A stretch of DNA of 64,000 bases from Lottia gigantea (Eukaryota; Mollusca; Gastropoda; Lottiidae): positions 1,109,798-1,173,797 of the forward strand of contig NW_008710371.1 of the NCBI RefSeq assembly GCF_000327385.1. Direction: 5' to 3'. Under the pieces are notes generated by a model, which had not been told where the DNA came from, did no database searches, and worked only from the letters and a program-made list of their open reading frames with translations. Made by a program: the position numbers and the translations under genes. Positions within the stretch are counted from its first letter, which is position 1. Each line of letters begins with the position of its first letter. Positions 23,074-33,392 of the stretch are shown one piece after another.

Positions 23074-24878
23074 TAATTGACTTTCTTCAGAGAAACACTA
23101 TTTTTGGTGTAGTCCATGATGGCGTACATATCTCTCCACTCCGTTTTCAAATACGATGCGTGAAGACTGAAACCGCTACGTCTGTAAAAAATCAGAACAT
23201 CACAAGTCGTTAACATCAACTGATCTACGAAAGCCGATTCTTGAGACCTACAAGCTAGTGGTAAATTTGATAGCATTTTTCCTGGGTGTGCGGTAGAGGC
23301 GTAACTTCCGATATACCTAGAGCTATATTTAGATATGGCACTTTTTCTGACGTTAAGGTCATCCGTGGCCACAAATATCCTGGATTTTCTATGAAAATTG
23401 GCGTCGATGAAATCCCACACTTTGGAGACGGCAGTTAGGGGCATTCCGAAATATCCATCAGGTAGATATTCACTACGACCAATTCGCACATGTACGCATA
23501 CTAACTCTTTCCCGGATTTTTTAGCGTCTCGATTTATTTTTCCCGTGGATCGTATTTTCAAAACTTGATTTAAAAGTCGTCTTTTGGGCATCATTAATCT
23601 GTTCCACGATTCCCGAAATATTTCTTGACGTTTTTTGTCTTTCAAATATTCAGGTAAGAATTTAGCAAATTCGTTTGCTATATTTGAATAGAAAAAACAA
23701 TTGCTTTTAACGTATAACACTTCAGCCATTTCGGAATCGTTCATGTTTAGTGTTCTCAATGCAGTGCAATTCGACATGAAATCAAAGGTTGCCTTTGATT
23801 TGGTTTTCAATCCTTTCAATTCATCCTTGGTGAATGCCCAATTGTATTTTTGGTTAGGTTTATAATAGGGTTTGATATCACACGGAGAAGTTATCAAAAT
23901 TTTGAATGTCCGTTTCCACACCAAAGACAACAAAAACAAAGACACTATCCCTCTTTGCCTGTCACCCCAGCCGCCACATCCTCCCTTCTCATCGCACAAA
24001 TATACCAAATATTTCTCCCTTATTTTCGTGTGGTTCGGTACCACGTTCGGTTCATTTTGGTTCGGTACCACATTCTGTTCATTTTGGTTCGGTACCACAT
24101 TCTGTTCATTTTGGTTTAGTACCACATTCTGTTCATTTTGGCTTGGCACTACCTTCTGTTCATTTCGACTTGGCACCACATTCTGTTCATCTTGGTTTGA
24201 TAAGACATTCTGTTCATTTTGGTTTGGCACCACATTCTGTTCATTTTGGTTTAGCACCATATCCTGTTTATTTTGGCTTGGCACTACCTTCTGTTCATTT
24301 TGGTTTGGAACCACAATCTGTTCATTTTGGTTTGGAACCACAATCTGTTCATTTTGGTTTGGCACCACATTCTGTTCATTTTTGTTTGGTACAACATTCT
24401 GTTCATTTTGGTTTTGTACCACATTCTGTTCATTTTGGTTTGGCACCACATTCTGTTCATTTTGGGTTGATACCACATTCTGTTCATTTTGGGTTAGCAC
24501 CACATTCTGTTCATTTTGGGTTGGCACCACATTCTGTTCATTTTGGGTTGGCATCACATTCTGTTCATTTTGGGTTAGCACCACATTCTGTTCATTTTGG
24601 TTTGGCACTACCTTCTGTTCAATTTGGTTTGGCACCACATTCTGTTCATTTTGGGTTGGCACCACATTCTGTTCACTTTGGTCCGGCACCACATTCTGTT
24701 CACATTGGCTTGGTACCACCGACTGCTCATTTTCATCAGCTACATGTGGCTTGACGGGCGTTTTGGTCAAAGGATTTCGACCAGTCGATTCCATGATAAA
24801 TGGTATGGTATACCAAATAATAGAATATATCAAAAATAACATAACCACATAACAACACCAGAGTTTAGTATTCTTCAT
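23070..24878 (-). CDS. Intronless fucosyltransferase-like type II membrane protein with repeat stem
   Basis: 602 residues in one exon, starting at the ATG complementary to 24876-24878. Order: seven-residue cytosolic tail, one membrane anchor (about residues 7-29), a stem made of 26 tandem nonapeptides (48-281, consensus NQNEQNVVP), then a ~320-residue catalytic-like domain. That domain has CGGWGDRQRG (301-310), VHVRIG (462-467; compare the HxRxGD motif of GDP-fucose fucosyltransferases), FVATDD (501-506) and a closing DQLMLTTCDVLIF with SGFSLHASYL. This set and the type II topology fit a GT-B fucosyltransferase acting in the Golgi. I cannot assign a GT family or acceptor. Direct repeats on both sides and the absence of introns suggest a duplicated or retroposed gene. 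The TAA stop lies on a MITE target site. Confidence 0.75.
   Translation of the reverse strand: MKNTKLWCCYVVMLFLIYSIIWYTIPFIMESTGRNPLTKTPVKPHVADENEQSVVPSQCEQNVVPDQSEQNVVPTQNEQNVVPNQIEQKVVPNQNEQNVVLTQNEQNVMPTQNEQNVVPTQNEQNVVLTQNEQNVVSTQNEQNVVPNQNEQNVVQNQNEQNVVPNKNEQNVVPNQNEQIVVPNQNEQIVVPNQNEQKVVPSQNKQDMVLNQNEQNVVPNQNEQNVLSNQDEQNVVPSRNEQKVVPSQNEQNVVLNQNEQNVVPNQNEQNVVPNQNEPNVVPNHTKIREKYLVYLCDEKGGCGGWGDRQRGIVSLFLLSLVWKRTFKILITSPCDIKPYYKPNQKYNWAFTKDELKGLKTKSKATFDFMSNCTALRTLNMNDSEMAEVLYVKSNCFFYSNIANEFAKFLPEYLKDKKRQEIFRESWNRLMMPKRRLLNQVLKIRSTGKINRDAKKSGKELVCVHVRIGRSEYLPDGYFGMPLTAVSKVWDFIDANFHRKSRIFVATDDLNVRKSAISKYSSRYIGSYASTAHPGKMLSNLPLACRSQESAFVDQLMLTTCDVLIFYRRSGFSLHASYLKTEWRDMYAIMDYTKNSVSLKKVNY
24036..24737 (-). 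repeat. Coding 27-bp minisatellite (26 units) in the FUT-like gene
   Basis: Each unit encodes nine residues ending in EQNVVP or a variant; varied residues include K, I, S, L and T at set positions. The unit is a multiple of three without stops, so the array is also open in other frames, including the opposite strand. Confidence 0.95.
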
Positions 24879-24907
24879 CCTTAAATATTGTCAGATCAGT
24901 CTTCATT

Positions 24908-25047
24908 ATCATCATCAAACACTTAGTTTTAGTAGAATTGCAGGAACCACAGACGTCTGATTGAAAATTAGAATGATGTAAATTGATGTTATCAGTGTCC
25001 CTGATACACATAAAATATTTAGAAAACCTCTTTACAATCCCTTTTAA
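24908..25047. repeat. MITE-B, right arm
   Basis: ATCATCAAACACTTAG to TTTACAATCCCTTTTAA, about 30 bp upstream of the FUT-like start codon. Confidence 0.8.
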
Positions 25048-25300
25048 GAAGGCAATGTTTAGAATAGTCCAAAATTTGATTTCTCTGTCCTAACGTTTCC
25101 ACGAATAAAATATATCCTCTGGTGATATATCTCAAAATTCAACGTTTTACGCTTTCAATCAATGAATATATTTTCTGCATCAGAAATTACTTATTACTCT
25201 AGTCTATATACGTTCTATTAAAAATAAATAATTAATTAATATTTGCATATAGATACGTTTAGACGTTAATTTTATATATGTCCAATGGATGAAAGTTTAT

Positions 25301-25497
25301 ACAAATTTGTATTTGATTTGGTCCATGAATTACAATTTATCGATGTCAATGAATTACGATATATTTTATTAGCACATTATGGTGCAGTGTACAAAGACTA
25401 ACATTTGTATATATGGCTTCATTATTTAAGTTTATTTATTCATTATTATTGGTAATTGTATAGTCTCTTTTCATCTGGATTAAATTGACCTTTTTAC
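25301..25497. repeat. Direct repeat, right copy
   Basis: Partner of 22575-22766. It carries only one unit of what became the 42-bp minisatellite beside the left copy. A MITE-B begins directly at its end. Confidence 0.85.
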
Positions 25498-25498
25498 T

Positions 25499-25787
25499 AA
25501 AAGGGATTGTAAAGAAGTTTCCTAAATTTTGTATGTGTATCAGGGACACTGATAGCATCAATTTACACCATTCTAATTTTCAATCAGACGTCTATGGTTC
25601 CTGTAATTCCACTAAATATCCTTTATCCCATAAGGTCCTTCGCTTTTAGTGATGTTATCAAACACTTACCTTTAGTGGAATTGCAGGAACCACAGACGTC
25701 TGATTGAAAATTGGAATGGTGTAAATTGATGCTTTCAGTGTCCCTGATACACATAGCAAATTTAGAAAAACTTTTTACAATCTTTTG
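25499..25787. repeat. MITE-B, complete foldback copy
   Basis: Left arm AAAGGGATTGTAAAGAAG to AATTCCACTAAAT, a short centre, then the inverted right arm ending CTTTTTACAATCTTTT. The two arms together are about 290 bp. Confidence 0.85.
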
Positions 25788-26886
25788 GATTATTTTCTTT
25801 CTTGACGTGTATGTAACTTGTTATGTTTACATTCGCATGTAAGTTCTTTGCAATTAGGAATAGCAAATAAATGAAGAACAACGGTTCGAACAGTACGATC
25901 GAACGCAAGAACGTCGTTCTTGTCACATCTTCATTTCGCCGGAAGTGACGTGCACGCACGTAACAGCATAATTCACGAGTTTTGAACATACATGTACTTT
26001 GTTATGTTCAGAAACGTTCTAGGATGTTCATAATCGAACACACCTTAGGTTCTAGTGTCCCAAAGAATATGGATTCGAACACGCCCAGAAACAATAATCG
26101 AGCGTAATGTTTACTCACCTTGAATCATTCCGAGGGAAAATCCAAACTCATGCATTATAATTAGTATGTCTCTCAGACGGGCATAAAGTTTAAAACACAT
26201 TTAAATGACACATTTCACTTATTTGAAAGTCAAATGACACATTTTTACACAAAATATAGCGTTATTAACATGATCTCTGAATACACACAGTACTGGAAAG
26301 TGAAACTAGGTCAACACGTGCATTTAGGACATGATTGACAAATGACGTCAGAGAAATTGGTAATCCGAAAGATTCCACAACAATTTCTTATGGTTTGTCA
26401 ATGCGAAATAATATGATCGAACGACCAGCCAATAGGAATGGGTTCGCTGTACAGAATGACGTAGAGAAGCTGAGTCAATGACTGACGCGGGGAAGTCCCG
26501 TAGCTGTGGGGAGCTCTCCTCTCCCTCTCCCCGAAAAAATGGATTGTCTCCCCTAACAGAATTGTGACAACAACAATTTTTTTTACTGCAATTAAACAAC
26601 AAACACCATTACCCCTCTGGATATATTACTTGTCCCTCCGAACAATCAAGTCGGCGACAGTGGGCTATTTGTTTTTTTGGCTTGCGTTGGAAATGGTCGA
26701 TCCAAAAGTATGGATTGAACTCATTCATGGGCGAAAGTCTTTTACGAATCTTACCTAAATTTCCATATTAAAGACTGAAATAATTGAATTGGAAAAAAAA
26801 AATATGATCAATGTAAAGTAAAAATACCAATTTCCGGTTTACCACACTTCAACTTCCGGTTGGGGCGTTTGCGCGGTCATTTGGCT

Positions 26887-26892
26887 TTTATT
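26887..26892 (-). promoter_or_regulatory. Candidate poly(A) signal of the NSS transporter gene
   Basis: TTTATT on the plus strand is AATAAA on the coding strand, about 47 bp after the stop codon. Confidence 0.45.
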
Positions 26893-26938
26893 ACCATCCG
26901 ACATACTGCAGACGCTTGCGACTAATAATGTACGTTCG

Positions 26939-29900
26939 TCATAAATACAGATCCATCACCGGCTTTGTCGGTTTCTCGTTCACGGAGCCATATTCCGATT
27001 TCGTATCGGACAGATTGTCCATGGTGCTGTGATCATAAACACGCTCGAACTCATCCGAAGATGGTCGATCCCGTGGGTACCAAAATCGTTCCACAGCCAC
27101 ATTAATTAGAATCAAAATCAACATTAGAACAAGCCACTGAAAATATAACGAAACCAAATGAAAATCAAAGGGGTGCAGTACACAATTGAGGAAACATGAA
27201 GTGTACAATGGTGGAAATTGCAACTCGGAGACAGCGTTTTCTGCCTACAATTTTTCCAAATTCAGATTCCATAGAAATGGAAATGAAATGAAATGAAATG
27301 GAATTATTTACAGTAATTCGATCAACACCGATCATTGTTCAATGGGGGAAATTTCAACTCAAGACAGCGTTGAAAGGTTTACGTCAATATGTCTACTGGG
27401 CTAATGAAGACCGGTAACGCCATACGGTGAGCAATGATGGAAATTTTCCTGAACTAGCGCACGTATCCCTTTCAAGAACAATCTTGCTGCAGTCGTACCT
27501 GAGTAATTGTGGTCATGAAAGTTTCTCTACCGTACTCATACCATGATTCCCCTGGCTGTGTTTCTGTGGATATTAAATCTACAGCCCACCAAATAATCAA
27601 GGCCACACCCTCAAGCGGTGCCAGGAATCTAAAGACAAAACCAAAAACAGGAATTTCAGCACCAAAAATATTCAACAGAGACATGTATAAATTAGACCAC
27701 CGGTGGTGAAGTCACACGAAAGGTTTTGTGAAGTCACATAGTTAGTATTCATAAAAGCATGGGTAATTGTTTTGCTTTCGGGAAGTCACATGGAAAACAT
27801 ACGCGAAGGCATACAATCAAGATAAATGAAGTCACATGGTCAATGTTCGTGAAGTCACATATCACATTGTGAGCGTTTGTGAAGTCACACCAAGAAAGAT
27901 TTCACCAAGTGAAGGTACACCCAAGATGCTTAACAATAGCATATACTGTAGTGACACGTGGGTTACTTACTTCACTATGTAACCCCATAATCGTGGTAGG
28001 TGCCAGTCGTCCAAGCTAAAATCATTAAAGACCTCCTCTCTAAATCTGTTTACTCCATAAAAGATCACCATAGCCTGTAGCATCAGCCCGTTCACTACCA
28101 GGGCGAACCCCCATACAAAATCCTGAAAATGGAAGGACATGGAATGACGGAGGTTGTGCTTCAAATGAACAGTGGCTCTACTACAGGGAAAAGGGCCAGG
28201 GGTGAAATGGGTTCAGATAATCCAGGAAAGATCAATACCAAGAGGTTTGGTCAAGGGCCAGCTGGTAGAAATGATCCTCATGATTCCAGTCAACCCAGCT
28301 GTAAATGGGTACAGATAATCCAGGAAAGATCATTACCAAGAGGTTTGGTCAAGGATCAGCTGGTAGAAAGAATCCTCATGATTCCAGTCAACCAAGCTAC
28401 AAATGGGTACAGAAAATCTGGGAAAGATCATTACCAAGACCAAGGACCAGCTGGTAGAGAATACAATGGACTGCTTGGCACAGTATATCAGCCTGCCGAG
28501 GGTCGCATGGTAGCAAAAAGGTGTTGGGATGGGAAACAGAAGGAACTTGCCTGATTGGTAAGAATGTCTATATTCAATGAGGAAAGAAGACCAACCAGAA
28601 AGATCACCAACGTGGTCAATGATGCAGCAACTTTTCTAGGAACTGTAATGGAGACGGAGTGTGCATTTTTTAGAATTTTGGTACACTAATTCCTAATATA
28701 CATTATTAGCTATGGAACAAAATCCAACTGGTATGGACTTACCACCAAAGTCACACAGTGTATGAGCCACCAGTTCGATGTTGGCGATTAAGGATGTGAC
28801 ACCAGCAAATGACAAACACGTGAAGAACAGAACGCAGATGACTCTTCCAAATACACCAATAGAAGAGAATAAAACTGGTATCCTGCAATAGAGCAATATG
28901 ATAAAATTTTAATGTGTATCAGGGACACTGATAGCATCAATTTGCACCATTCCAATTTTCAATCAGACGTCTGTGGTTCCTGCAATTCGACTAAAACTAA
29001 GTGCTTGAAAACACCATGCAAGTTTCAATAGGCGTTCAAGGTAAGATGTTATAGAGGTTATACGTACCATATAAATGTCAGTCCAGTGCTGCCTGGGCCA
29101 CTGTCTTTGACGATATCAATGATCTCTGATTTGCTAAGTTCAGGACGAGTTAGGATAAGACTGGAGAAAACTGTTGAGAAGATCATCATACCCGAAATCA
29201 AACTGAAATTTTAATCCGAATCATTAACAGTAACAATTATAGCCAAGGACTAGCCCAAGTACGATGACACTTGCCTGAATATATTCCGGAACATTGGCAA
29301 ATTTGACAGAATGTACGCCGCTAATTTGATGGAACCTTTAGATCCAGAACACAAAGTGGAAAATTTGACAGAACACGTTTCTGAACACGAAGTGGAACAT
29401 TTGACAGAACATGCGTATGAATAAATAATAGAACATTTGACAGAACACGCTCCTAAACACAAAGTGGAACATTTGACAGAACATTCTCCTAAACACAAAG
29501 TGGAACATTTGACAGAACACGCTCATGAACACATAGTGGAACATTTGACAGAACACGCTCCTGAACAAAATAGAACATTTGACAGAAAACGTTCCGGAAC
29601 ATTTGACAGAACTCGTGCATGAACACACAGTGGAACATTTGACAGAACACGTTCCGGAACATCCTTGAAGTAGGTGAAGAACAATAGGACTTACCTGATG
29701 AGATTATTCGTGGAGGGAATGAGAGTCCCATATTTCACTATGCCATTTCTCCAGGTCATGTAAGAGGCATAGGGGACCATCAGCCCGGCTCCAGCTCCCG
29801 TATCAAAGGCATTCTGACTTAAAGCATCCACCCATAGTCGAGGTTTGCCTAAAGACTCTGGAAAAGACAAAACAGTGCCACAATTATCATGAATACCAAG

Positions 29901-32749
29901 CAAAGCACTGAAATGCTGGATATTTCTCCCGTGTTTTACTTTTGTAGATGATCCATGATGTCATGTGATTTTCAAATCGACCAATCAACTCGCTTCTACA
30001 TACATTTTGTTTTGTAAATGCGAGCACACACGAACGAAACTCGTAAATTATATATAAGTAAGGGCAACACTTCGCGTATGAACAAGGGTCGCTTCCAAGT
30101 GGTTTCAATTCATCGTCTCATACAAAGCTATTTGGATAAAGTTAACCACTGTACCATTTTTTAATGATAAGTGGTCGCGATGTCGACATAAACAAGGTTC
30201 AAAAACTCACCCCAATCCGGTGAAAATAAGTATGTCAATCCTTCAGAAGCGTATTCTCTGGTCAGTGACCACACGAACGTGAACACCACAATCAGCAACA
30301 GTATCGGCACCAGCATCAAGTTGACCTTCTCGATGGTCTTCACTCCGCCCAAAATAGAAGCCCCAGCTATCAAGACTGCTATACCATGAGTGAGCACTGG
30401 CCAGGCGCTATCCTACAAAACATAGTGGCAGTTGGACTGTAACGAGTTGGACTGTAATCTTCCAGGGCAATTGGATACGGAGTTTGGTAGAGAGTTGGAT
30501 TGTCATCTTCTAGGACAATGGAATAGCTCCCTAGGCACCGACCGACCACCCCTTATCATCCTCAGTCAAATTGTAGACCACCAGAACAAAAATCTTTGAT
30601 AAGACGATGCTCACCTCCGCATAATCCTTAAAGATCTTTCGACTGTCCACAGCGTTCTCTGGAAGTTCATTGGCCATACAATACACAGCATAGTAAAAAC
30701 ACCAACCAAGAACCACGGCATAGTAGGATCTGCAACAAGAACAGCATAGAGTCACAGCCCGGTAGACAATCTCTAGGGTATGGAGGCCCAGGAAAAGTAG
30801 CAGGTCGGGGAAAATCCTCTCATATGCAAAGCGATGGTTGAAACATACCTACATTTTACAATGAACTTACGCTATGAAGAACGTGACCATAGAAATCCAG
30901 GCACCACACCAAGCTGCCTTGCGACCAATGAAATGCTTAAATGATCCGACTACGGCTACTCCTGTATACCGACCGCTTCCGTACTCGATCAGCAACATCG
31001 GTATGGACCAAATCAACAAGAAGAGGAACCATACCAACAAGAATGCAAGCCCACCTGTAATAACAAAACGGAAAGAGATAGTGAAGCGATGAAGCGTTGA
31101 CTAAACCTATTGGCATTTATCACTTGGCATTGATGGGATACGGATTACAACCTGGCGTTGATGGGATAAGGATAACAACTTGGCATTGAATTTACAAGGC
31201 TGATAGTTAGGTTCACAAGGATCTTGTCTATCAGCTGGTCCTTGACCAAACCTCTTGGTATTAATCACAACTTAGGTTCCCGAGGCTTCTATCACCTGGT
31301 CTTTTGACAAACCTCTTGATATTCATCTTCCAATGATAAAAACTTGGGTTCTCGGGGATCCTTCCTACCAGCTGGTCCTTGACCAAACCTCTTGGCATTG
31401 ATATTGCAAGGTAACAGCTGAATTTCTCGAGGATCCTTTCTACCAGCTGGTCCTTGACCAAACCTCTTGGCATTAATTTCATAAGGTAATAGCTTAATTT
31501 CTCGAGGATCCTTTCTACCAGTTGGCCCTTGACCAAACCTCTTGTCATAGATATTTCAAGGTTGGGTTTTTTGGTGACCCTGGCTACCAGCTGGACCTGG
31601 TACTCACTGCAATGGTATTACTAGCGTAACATGCTCGGATAAGTTCATTTTACTTACCAGCCACGCCACTATTGTTGGCTACAATCCTAGGGAATCTCCA
31701 GATGTTTCCGGTACCCACGACACATCCTAAACAGGAGCAGACCAGGCCTAACTTGGAGCTGAACTGTGGAGGTTCTTCCTTTAAAGACAAAAACTTAAAG
31801 AGTCTTTAAAGTGACAGTAAAGAGGTTTTCTAAAAAATTTATGTGTATCAGGGACACTGATAGCATCAATTTGCACCATTCCAATTTTCAATCAGACGCC
31901 CGTGGTTCCTGCAACTCCACTAAAACTAAGACATCACTTATACAAGCATATCTTGATGTCATCAAACACTTAGTTTCAGTGGAATTGCAGTAACCACAGA
32001 CGTCACAAGCAATGTAAACGATCTATCTTGTCACAAGGCATGTAAACAATCTATCTGGTCACAAGAAATGTAAACAATCTATCCTGTAACAGAAATGTAA
32101 ACAATCTATCCTGTCACGAGAAATGTAAACAATCTATCTGGTCACAAGAAATGTAAACAATATCTTGACACAAGAAATGTAAACAATCGATCTTGTCACA
32201 AGAAATGTAAACAATCTATCCTGTCACAAGTAATGTAAACAATCTATCCTGTCACAAGTAATGTAAACATAACTAAGTATAATTCGAAATGTCAACAAAT
32301 CCATCCAAATAATGTAAACAAAGTAAGTTTCAGTTCAAGAGGATTGTAAACAAAATCTATAATTTTTAATTAGTAATGTTAACGAACGAACCGTATCTCA
32401 TTCACGTCAATATAAATATGGATTATTAATTTGCATGAATTCATATGAATTTATAAGAATATCCACCGCATAGATCTATATCATGGATAATTCTAGCCCG
32501 ATGCTGTTAATATCACGTCAACAACAACAGTAAACAAATGTGTTTACATGTAAACAAACGGTTTTATTTACCTGTTTGTTGTTTTTGTGTTGTTCGTCCA
32601 TTAGGCCTACTTACACTGATGTCATGTGAGCTCCATCCATTGTCAAGATACGTGTAGATAGCGAGTGATAAAAAGCCTAGCCCCAATAATATTAATGATA
32701 ACATTTGATTCAGATTTTTATTATCGCCGTGCTTCGTCCATCGAAACAC
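26939..32749 (-). CDS. Sodium-dependent SLC6/NSS-family transporter, bacterial YhdH-like type
   Basis: Twelve-helix Na+-coupled symporter of small organic solutes in the plasma membrane. Exons in coding order: 32615-32749 (candidate), 31658-31778, 30871-31054, 30615-30729, 30211-30412, 29695-29857, 29068-29202, 28743-28882, 28551-28642, 27971-28122, 27499-27628, 26939-27136. Phases agree throughout; the last eleven give 543 residues. Helix 1 has GTGNIWRFPR, the Na+/substrate-site signature. Helix 6 reads ALSQNAFDTGAGAGLM and helix 5 GGVKTIEKVNLMLVPI, both of which resemble bacterial NSS proteins (YhdH-like) more than GABA or monoamine carriers. A Ser in TNNLISLISGMM lies where Cl--dependent SLC6 carriers have the chloride-site Ser and LeuT has Glu. 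The tail of about 45 residues is cytosolic. The substrate is unknown. Confidence 0.88.
27712..27910. repeat. GTGAAGTCACA-rich irregular repeat
   Basis: GTGAAGTCACA(T/C) recurs about six times at uneven spacing in an NSS intron. Confidence 0.6.
28180..28460. repeat. Family D repeat, about three units
   Basis: AAGAGGTTTGGTCAAGG, CCAGCTGGTAGAAA and ATTCCAGTCAACCCAGC blocks in an NSS intron. Confidence 0.75.
28551..28642 (-). CDS. NSS transporter exon followed by a GC-AG intron
   Basis: The 92-bp exon encodes a hydrophobic helix (SLTTLVIFLVGLLSSLNIDI, ending LTNQ). Its donor reads CAG|GCAAGT, the standard form of the rare GC-AG class, with otherwise perfect match to U1. Frame continues into DFVWGFALVVNG at 28122. 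Confidence 0.85.
28906..29012. repeat. MITE-B, left arm
   Basis: TATCAGGGACACTGATAGCA to AATTCGACTAAAACTAAG in an NSS intron. Confidence 0.8.
29300..29665. repeat. 36-bp minisatellite, about nine units
   Basis: The unit has GTGGAACATTTGACAGAACA and CGCTCCTGAACACAAA. It lies in the intron between the NSS exons at 29068 and 29695; the open frames through it on both strands are artefacts of the repeat. Confidence 0.9.
31190..31605. repeat. Family D repeat, five units
   Basis: About 80-bp units with TACCAGCTGGTCCTTGACC, AAACCTCTTGGCATTGAT and TTTCTCGAGGATCCTTTC in an NSS intron. Confidence 0.8.
31806..32008. repeat. MITE-B, shortened
   Basis: It starts at TTAA (31806-31809); a complete left arm is followed by a short piece of the right arm (GGAATTGCAGTAACCACAG). 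Confidence 0.75.
32009..32275. repeat. 28-bp minisatellite, about ten units
   Basis: The unit is AATGTAAACAATCTATC with CTGTCACAAGA. It lies in the first NSS intron. Confidence 0.85.
32615..32749 (-). CDS. Candidate 5' exon of the NSS transporter with an extra membrane segment
   Basis: A 135-bp phase 0-0 block between a weak acceptor and a good donor (AGT|GTAAGTAGG). It encodes VFRWTKHGDNKNLNQ, then the hydrophobic stretch MLSLILLGLGFLSLAIYTYL and DNGWSSHDIS, and joins in frame to EEPPQFSSKLGLV of helix 1. The Met at the start of the hydrophobic stretch could be the initiator, or a further exon may lie upstream. It is not a usual part of NSS proteins and could belong to another transcript. 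Confidence 0.5.
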
Positions 32750-32999
32750 CTGTTGTTAAACTAGATGATGACCAATGGACTTAAGTGGGTTAGGGCCTCC
32801 CCACCCCCTTCACCCCCCGGGAATTTTTTTTAATGTATGATCACCTGCATTCTGAGACCCCTCTGTAAGTCAATTTAATGCCCGTAATGGAAGATTTAAA
32901 GACTTTCATTCTGTAGTTAATGATATTTCTAGGGTGGAGCCCCCTTAGGGCTGGCGGTCCGTGGTCTAGGTTCAACCAGTTCGTATGGTAGTTGAGCCA

Positions 33000-33215
33000 C
33001 TGCGGAACACCTTATGATACTCTGTGATTGCGCTTCTCAACTTTATATCATTTTTATTGCGGCGGGCTTGCTCAGTATATCGAACACCTAATGGTAATGT
33101 GTGATTGGGCTTCCCAACTTTATATCATTTTACTTGCAGTATGGCCTGGGAACCATTGCTTGGTCTATCAGAACACCTAACAGATTGTGTGATTAGGTTT
33201 GTCAACTAAGTTTCT
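33000..33215. repeat. ~80-bp repeat, three diverged units
   Basis: Units share GAACACCTAATGGTAATGTG and CTTCCCAACTTTATATCATT. Confidence 0.6.
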
Positions 33216-33257
33216 TTAGACATGTGGACTCAAAACATGTGTCGAATCCAGAGAGGC

Positions 33258-33392
33258 ACAAGGTTGTACCATGCAGTGTGCAATGAGGGAAATTTTGCCC
33301 GGACAGCGAGATAAACCTTCTCATTTATTTATTTCCAACTGTGGAGAGATCTTTAACAAACACAACCTGTAGCACCCAGAGGCCTCTGTTTT
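33258..33392 (-). repeat. SINE-A fragment
   Basis: CCATGCAGTGTGCAATGAGG, TTTTGCCCGGACAGCGAG and AACACAACCTGTAGCACC. Confidence 0.7.

Larger units (their letters stand above)
24879..26938. other. Spacer between the FUT-like gene and the NSS transporter gene
   Basis: Contents: a MITE-B arm (24908-25047), the right direct repeat (25301-25497) and a full MITE-B (25499-25787). From 25788 to 26886 I see nothing specific except a G/C-richer patch near 26440-26540. Confidence 0.55.

Noticed and set aside
29250-29731. Minus- and plus-strand open frames with FCQMFHFVF-like repeats
   Set aside because: Product of the 36-bp intronic minisatellite of the NSS gene; all frames are repeat translations.
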